This document shows positions 59,784-64,000 of a stretch of 64,000 nt of DNA, one piece after another; the first letter of the stretch is position 1, and each line of letters starts with the position of its first letter. A model generated the notes under the pieces. The model saw only the letters and a list, made by a program, of their open reading frames with translations. It was not told where the DNA came from and searched no databases. The DNA lies in the NCBI RefSeq assembly GCF_014288055.1, contig NZ_JACOPK010000010.1, positions 46,526-110,525 of the forward strand, read 5' to 3'. Position numbers and translations under genes: made by a program. This stretch comes from Agathobaculum hominis (GTDB taxonomy: Bacteria; Bacillota; Clostridia; Oscillospirales; Butyricicoccaceae).

Positions 59784-59812
59784 TAGACTTTATCGACAGA
59801 TTGGTTTATAAT
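59784..59812 (+). promoter_or_regulatory. Promoter of the MATE transporter gene
   Basis: TAGACT (59784-59789), 17 bp, TATAAT (59807-59812). Confidence 0.6.
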
Positions 59813-59865
59813 AGGTCTGAATCAGTGAAAATATGACAGAACGTCAAGAGAAAGGATGGAGCTGT

Positions 59866-61263
59866 TTGAAAGAGAAACAGCCTGCCGGGCAGATCGACTT
59901 TGCCGAGGGCAGCGTGCGCCGCAAAACGCTGGCGCTTGCCGCGCCCATGCTCATCGCGCAGGTGCTTAATCTGCTCTATAATATAGTTGACCGTATCTAT
60001 ATCGGCAAAATCCCGGGGGAGGGCACGGCTGCGCTCGCAGGGCTTGGCCTGTGCTTCCCGGTGGTTACGATCGTGACCGCGTTCGCCAATCTGTTCGGCG
60101 CGGGCGGCGCGCCGCTGTGCTCGATCGCGCGCGGAAAAGGAAACCGCGAGAGCGCGCAGAGCATCATGCGCAACGCTTATTTCATGCTGCTCGTGAGCGG
60201 CGCGGTGCTGACGGCGGTCGGTCTCGTCTTTCACAGGCCGCTGCTGTATCTGTTCGGCGCGAGCGATGCGACGTATCCGTATGCGGCGTCTTATCTGACG
60301 GTTTACCTGCTCGGCACGCTGTGCGTGATGACGTCGCTCGGACTGAACCCGTACATAAACTGTCAGGGCTTTGCGAAGATCGGCATGCTGACCGTTGTCG
60401 TGGGTGCGGCGGCGAACATCGTGCTCGACCCGGTCTTTATTTTTGTCCTGCATCTCGGTGTGCGCGGCGCGGCCATCGCGACCGTCATTTCGCAGATGCT
60501 TTCGGCGCTGTGGGTGCTGCGCTTCCTGACCGGCAGGCAGGCGGAGCTAAAAATAGGCTTCCGCGGCTTTCAGCCGGATTTCGCCTGTATCCGGCGCATC
60601 GCGACGCTCGGCGTTTCGAGCTTTGTGATGTCGTTCACGGATAGCCTTGTACAGATCGCGTGCAACGCGACGCTGCTCACGTTCGGCGGCGATATTTATA
60701 TCAGCGTCATGACCGTGCTGAATTCCGTGCGGCAGATCGCGCAGACGCCGGTCATGGCGATCGCAGACGGCGCGACGGCGGTCATCAGCTTCAACTACGG
60801 CGCGAAGGCCTACAGCCGCGTGCGCGGCGCCATCCGGTTTATGACGCAGCTTGCTTTTGGCTATACTGCGCTGAGCTGGCTGCTGATCTCGCTGTTCCCG
60901 GCGGCTTTTATCCGGATCTTCAATCAGGATGCCGCCATGCTGCGCGCGGCGATCCCGTCGCTTCACATCTACTTCTTCGGCTTTGTAATGATGGCGTTCC
61001 AGTATTCCGGTCAGAGCACATTCAAGTCGCTGAACAGGGCTGGCTTTGCGGTTTTCTTCTCGCTTCTCCGCAAGGCGTTCATCGTCGTTCCGCTCACACT
61101 TGTGCTGCCGCGCGTTGCCGGACTCGGCGTAAACGGTGTTTTTGCGGCCGAGCCGATCTCCAATCTGATCGGCGGACTTGCGTGCTATATCACGATGCGG
61201 TGCACGGTCATGCGTGAGCTGGAGCACCGGGAAAGCATGCAGCGCAGACAGACGAAAAAATAA
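59866..61263 (+). CDS. MATE-family efflux transporter
   Basis: The ~465-aa protein has twelve predicted spans in two halves. Typical MATE segments are APMLIAQVLNLLYNIVDRIY, INCQGFAKIGMLTVVVGAAA and ALDPVFIF-like LDPVFIFVLHLGVRGAAIAT. It exports organic cations or drugs in exchange for Na+ or H+; substrate unknown. TTG 59866 has AAAGGATGGAG upstream; the in-frame ATG at 59833 lacks a ribosome site but is possible. Monocistronic. Confidence 0.9.
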   Translation: MKEKQPAGQIDFAEGSVRRKTLALAAPMLIAQVLNLLYNIVDRIYIGKIPGEGTAALAGLGLCFPVVTIVTAFANLFGAGGAPLCSIARGKGNRESAQSIMRNAYFMLLVSGAVLTAVGLVFHRPLLYLFGASDATYPYAASYLTVYLLGTLCVMTSLGLNPYINCQGFAKIGMLTVVVGAAANIVLDPVFIFVLHLGVRGAAIATVISQMLSALWVLRFLTGRQAELKIGFRGFQPDFACIRRIATLGVSSFVMSFTDSLVQIACNATLLTFGGDIYISVMTVLNSVRQIAQTPVMAIADGATAVISFNYGAKAYSRVRGAIRFMTQLAFGYTALSWLLISLFPAAFIRIFNQDAAMLRAAIPSLHIYFFGFVMMAFQYSGQSTFKSLNRAGFAVFFSLLRKAFIVVPLTLVLPRVAGLGVNGVFAAEPISNLIGGLACYITMRCTVMRELEHRESMQRRQTKK

Positions 61264-61287
61264 TTTCGGATTTTTTCGAAAAACCTG

Positions 61288-61316
61288 TTGACAATTCGGG
61301 CAAAGTGTAGTATCCT
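61288..61316 (+). promoter_or_regulatory. Promoter of tRNA-Val(TAC)
   Basis: TTGACA (61288-61293), 17 bp, TATCCT (61311-61316). Confidence 0.8.
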
Positions 61317-61367
61317 AACATAGTCGTCACTGAGTGACACACGAAACACTGAAAAGTGACCGGCTAT

Positions 61368-61443
61368 GGAAGTTTAGCTCAGCTGGGAGAGCATCTGCCT
61401 TACAAGCAGAGGGTCAGCGGTTCGAGCCCGTTAACTTCCACCA
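61368..61443 (+). tRNA. tRNA-Val (anticodon TAC)
   Basis: The 76-nt cloverleaf has acceptor GGAAGTT/AACTTCC, anticodon arm TCTGC-CTTACAA-GCAGA with TAC, TTCGAGC T-loop and encoded CCA. It reads GTA/GTG valine codons. Confidence 0.95.
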
Positions 61444-61447
61444 ACAG

Positions 61448-61482
61448 AAAAGCTCCTAAACCTTGTGGTTTGGGAGCTTTTT
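61448..61482 (+). terminator. Terminator of tRNA-Val(TAC)
   Basis: AAAGCTCCTAAACC pairs with GGTTTGGGAGCTTT around TTGT, followed by TT. Confidence 0.85.
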
Positions 61483-61606
61483 ATCTGTTAATTTGAACTT
61501 TTTACAGCGTCGCAAGGGAAGCGGCGCTTTTTTTGTTTTTGTGTGAATGCGGTTTTTTTGGGGTTTTTACGGGTGCAGGATGTGGGACTAAGTGTGGGAG
61601 TGAAAA

Positions 61607-62062
61607 TCAACGGATAGAGACGACTTTTTTCTGCGCTTTCTTCCTGCTCTCGGTCGCAAAACTGAGCACCTTTAACGAGGCGTTCGTGAACGCTTCATCG
61701 GAGAGGTGCGTATAAATATGCGACGTCATGGTAATTGACTTGTGCCCCAGAAAGTCTTTGGCAACGTTGATCGGCACGCCGGCGGACTGCAAATCAGTCG
61801 CGTATGTATGCCGCAGGCAGTACGGCGTGAGATCGTCAGCCACGACGGACGTCGCCGGGTCGATCGCGCCGCGTACCATCTGCGCGCCCATGTCGAGGTC
61901 AAGCGCCTGCTTGAACGAGCGCCACATCTGCTTCATGGACGTTTCGGTGTGCGGCAGGCCGGTGGTCGGCTGCGTAAAGAGATAGCCGCTGTCCTGCTTC
62001 ACCCAGTGCAGCCATTCAGTGGTTCCGTTGGATGAGCACTTCGCTGTTGCAGCGGCCGACAA
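61607..62062 (-). pseudogene. C-terminal fragment of a phage-type tyrosine integrase
   Basis: About 130 codons remain: GYLFTQPTTGLPHTETSMKQ.., LTPYCLRHTYATDLQSAGVP (HxxR), FLGHKSITMTSHIYTHLSDE (His and Tyr) to the stop. The N-terminal half and first catalytic Arg region are lost. It lies 164 bp from tRNA-Val(TAC), the usual place for an integrase whose element used the tRNA 3' end. Confidence 0.82.
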
Positions 62063-62261
62063 TTTAATACCGTTCAGCGGTTACTTGCCGAACGGCTTAT
62101 CTGAAATAGAGCGAAAAATATTAACGCTTCGTCTATCAGAGGATCTTGAGTATGTTGAAATCGCTAAAATTATGAACATGACAGAAAACGCCTGCCGAAT
62201 GCAGTACAGCCGTGCGCGGCGGCATTGTGCGGAACTATTGGAAAGGCAGAAAAATACATGA
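62040..62261 (+). pseudogene. 3' fragment of an ECF sigma factor (region 4)
   Basis: The frame covers LSEIERKILTLRLSEDLEYV.. EIAKIMNMTENACRMQYSRA.. a complete sigma region 4 HTH and tail. Region 2 and the start are missing where the integrase remnant abuts, so it cannot bind RNA polymerase normally. An in-frame ATG at 62019 has no ribosome site. Confidence 0.7.
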
Positions 62262-62343
62262 GTATTTTTTCGAAATTGTTGTTACAAAACAGAATGTTCA
62301 AGTGTTGTATATATAGAGGGACTTACAAGGAGGAGGTGAAAAC

Positions 62344-63381
62344 ATGGATAAAGAAAAAATAAAAGGCAGAGCAGAGAACGAGTTAGACGATATGGAGATT
62401 TTTCGTCTGCTGGATGATGTGATCGAACACGGTGACGAAGCGCTGCCTCAGTTAGAGGATTATTTAACTTCTGCTGACAATGGCGCAGGTTCTTCCGAAA
62501 TTGATGTAGAAGCGTCGCTGAAAAAATTCAAAACAGAACACGCAGAGTTTTTCGTAAAACCGCGACGTCCGCATCACTGGGCGTATCGCGTCTGTGTTGC
62601 CGCATCGGCGGTATTCGTTGCCAATACGGTATGTGCGTTTGCACTCGGTCATAGCCTGTTTGATTATGCCGCGAAGTGGGGCGCGGAAACATTCGGCTTT
62701 TATCGGGATGATTTTCCTACATCGAAAGACGGAAAGATCATCTATTATCCTGATGGTTCGTGGGATGATCGCACTAATATGCCGGATTATGACCATGAAA
62801 CGTATACTGCGTTGCCCGAGAATAATACTTCTTCCTTAGAAAATTCACCTGAAATGTTAGAACCAATAGATAAAGGTGAAGCACTGCCTGAATATGCAAA
62901 TTTACCCGATACCACTTCATCTGATATAGGGTTGAAAAAGGGTACTTCTGCTTGGGATGGTTCGCATACGATAGAATGGTTCGATGTTGAAAATGTGTCA
63001 TTAAAAGAAACATTAACGGCCTTGCAGATAAACCATCCTATAGCACCATCTTGGTTGCCTGATGGATATAAGCAAACTCGTATCCAAGTAACCAATGACC
63101 ACATGATTGGCGCATATGATGTGCGTGCAGATTATGCCAAGGATGTAGACGATTCTAAAATGTTTATTCAAATTTCCAAAATCACCGATATAACTGGTGA
63201 TACGATTGAAAAAGATGATCGTGCGGTAATTGAATACACTAAAGAAAAAACGACATGGTATATTATGCACAATTTACAGCGGTTGAACGCTGCTGCGTTG
63301 ATGGATGATTATCAAGTTCTTATATCAGCTCCTATATCCGTTGACGAAATGAAAAAGATTATAGATTCTATTTATGAATGA
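62344..63381 (+). CDS. DUF4367-type membrane protein, former sigma partner
   Basis: The 345-aa protein has a cytoplasmic acidic N-terminus (~80 residues, MDKEKIKGRAENELDDMEIF), one span (about 84-104, VCVAASAVFVANTVCAFALG) and an outside domain ending in a DUF4367-like module (PSWLPDGYKQTRIQVTNDHM.., EYTKEKTTWYIMHNLQRLNA). It follows the sigma fragment by 82 bp after GGAGGAGG. The layout is that of an anti-sigma or envelope sensor cognate to the now broken sigma factor. Confidence 0.78.
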   Translation: MDKEKIKGRAENELDDMEIFRLLDDVIEHGDEALPQLEDYLTSADNGAGSSEIDVEASLKKFKTEHAEFFVKPRRPHHWAYRVCVAASAVFVANTVCAFALGHSLFDYAAKWGAETFGFYRDDFPTSKDGKIIYYPDGSWDDRTNMPDYDHETYTALPENNTSSLENSPEMLEPIDKGEALPEYANLPDTTSSDIGLKKGTSAWDGSHTIEWFDVENVSLKETLTALQINHPIAPSWLPDGYKQTRIQVTNDHMIGAYDVRADYAKDVDDSKMFIQISKITDITGDTIEKDDRAVIEYTKEKTTWYIMHNLQRLNAAALMDDYQVLISAPISVDEMKKIIDSIYE

Positions 63382-63391
63382 GGTTTTGATA

Positions 63392-63487
63392 ATGTTTAGG
63401 AGAATAAAGAAAAACGCGGCTGTGATAAATGCGATTGCGACACTGATACTGGCCATGGCGGTGATCGGCTGGGTGTCTGCCGCATAA
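63392..63487 (+). CDS. 31-aa single-span membrane peptide
   Basis: MFRRIKKNAAVINAIATLIL then AMAVIGWVSAA: a basic head and one hydrophobic span, 10 bp after the previous stop with a GAGG-like site. Possibly a translated small protein of the same operon. Confidence 0.45.
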   Translation: MFRRIKKNAAVINAIATLILAMAVIGWVSAA

Positions 63488-64000
63488 ACAGAATTGATTT
63501 TCGGACTTTACTCGTAATGGGTGTAATATCGCGATTTCTGAATTTGAAAAAAACTGAAAATTTTTGTTGACAGGAGGGGGGCTGCTGTGGTATTCTATTA
63601 AAGCTGTCGCTGAGAGGCGCGGTGGTCGAACTGAAAAGCGGCTTGAAAAGAATGAAAAAAGTTCTTGACAAACGGATTTCAGTTTGATATAATAAATAAG
63701 CTGTTTCGAAAGAGACGGCGGTCAGAAAGTTTGAATTTTGAAAGATCTGCTTCAAAAACTTCGAAAAAAGTTTTGAAAAAGTTCTTGACAAATGAAAAAC
63801 AGTCTGATATAATAAATAAGCTGTTGAAAAGCAGTTAAGAACTTCGAAAAGTTCTGAAAATGCTTGAAAACAGCAGATTGTACCTTGTAAATTAAACAAC
63901 GATGTGCTTAAAATTTTGTTCGATATGAACAAGGTTGTAGTGCGAACCTGAAATTTCGAGAGTTTTTTACTCTTGGTAAATCGCTGGAAGTCACAACTCC
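63488..64000 (+). promoter_or_regulatory. Tandem promoters and leader of a probable rRNA operon
   Basis: Three promoters in tandem: TTGACA (63567)-18-TATTCT (63591); TTGACA (63665)-17-TATAAT (63688); TTGACA (63785)-17-TATAAT (63808). The last two share TTCTTGACA and TGATATAATAAATAAGCTGTT and are a 120-bp duplication. The following sequence, with ACCTTGTAAATTAAACAACG, resembles the leader before 16S rRNA in Clostridia. No rRNA body is within the window. No protein gene is seen. Confidence 0.7.

Overview
The window is a chromosomal segment of a moderately GC-rich Gram-positive anaerobe. The genes point to a gut Clostridia, probably Oscillospirales/Butyricicoccus-like (inferred from gene content and style only). 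The evidence is AGGAGG ribosome sites, TTGACA/TATAAT promoters, a T-box leader, a guanine riboswitch, a lone [4Fe-4S] ferredoxin, CstA, EF-P, NfeD plus an SPFH protein, and an SLH-domain protein.

Layout. (1) Bases 1-13,100 are host core: mtaB, a tiny Cys-rich membrane protein, efp, two identical tRNA-Val(GAC) genes, nfeD/SPFH, a T-box-controlled cstA, moaC-xdhC, a zinc-ribbon/secreted-protein pair, a ferredoxin, and guanine deaminase behind a guanine riboswitch. (2) Bases 13,400-15,860 are a scar: an MBL-fold hydrolase, a broken lacI, and 3' fragments of a serine recombinase and a tyrosine integrase. (3) Bases 15,864-57,051 are a tandem array of three integrated mobilizable elements. Four copies of a 12-bp core that overlaps the last codons and stop of guaA bound them. 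(4) Bases 57,040-64,000 are host again: guaA, an SLH protein, a MATE transporter, tRNA-Val(TAC) with an old integration scar, a decapitated sigma factor with its DUF4367-type partner, and tandem promoters of what looks like an rRNA operon starting past the right edge.

The three elements share a chassis at their guaA-proximal end: MobV-type relaxase, hairpin-rich oriT candidate, RepA-like ATPase with iteron-like repeats, MobC-like and/or excisionase genes, tyrosine integrase. Each carries different cargo in the distal half. Element 1 carries a type I R-M operon (with an extra membrane protein and a YgjP-like metallopeptidase), an Mrr-type nuclease and an IS21 insertion. Element 2 carries an OLD-like ATPase, a TIGR02391/Ymh-like protein and a membrane-anchored protein, placed over the remains of a type I R-M system. 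Element 3 carries a BsuBI/PstI-type R-M pair, a DUF262 + HEPN pair and a Pycsar pair (class III nucleotide cyclase + DUF5706 membrane effector). In all three the cargo operon runs leftward from a small, homologous XRE regulator, so the array looks like interchangeable XRE-headed defence cassettes on a common mobilizable backbone. Only element 2 has an intact integrase. That of element 1 is 5'-truncated and that of element 3 has an in-frame TGA, so the outer elements may depend on element 2 for movement.
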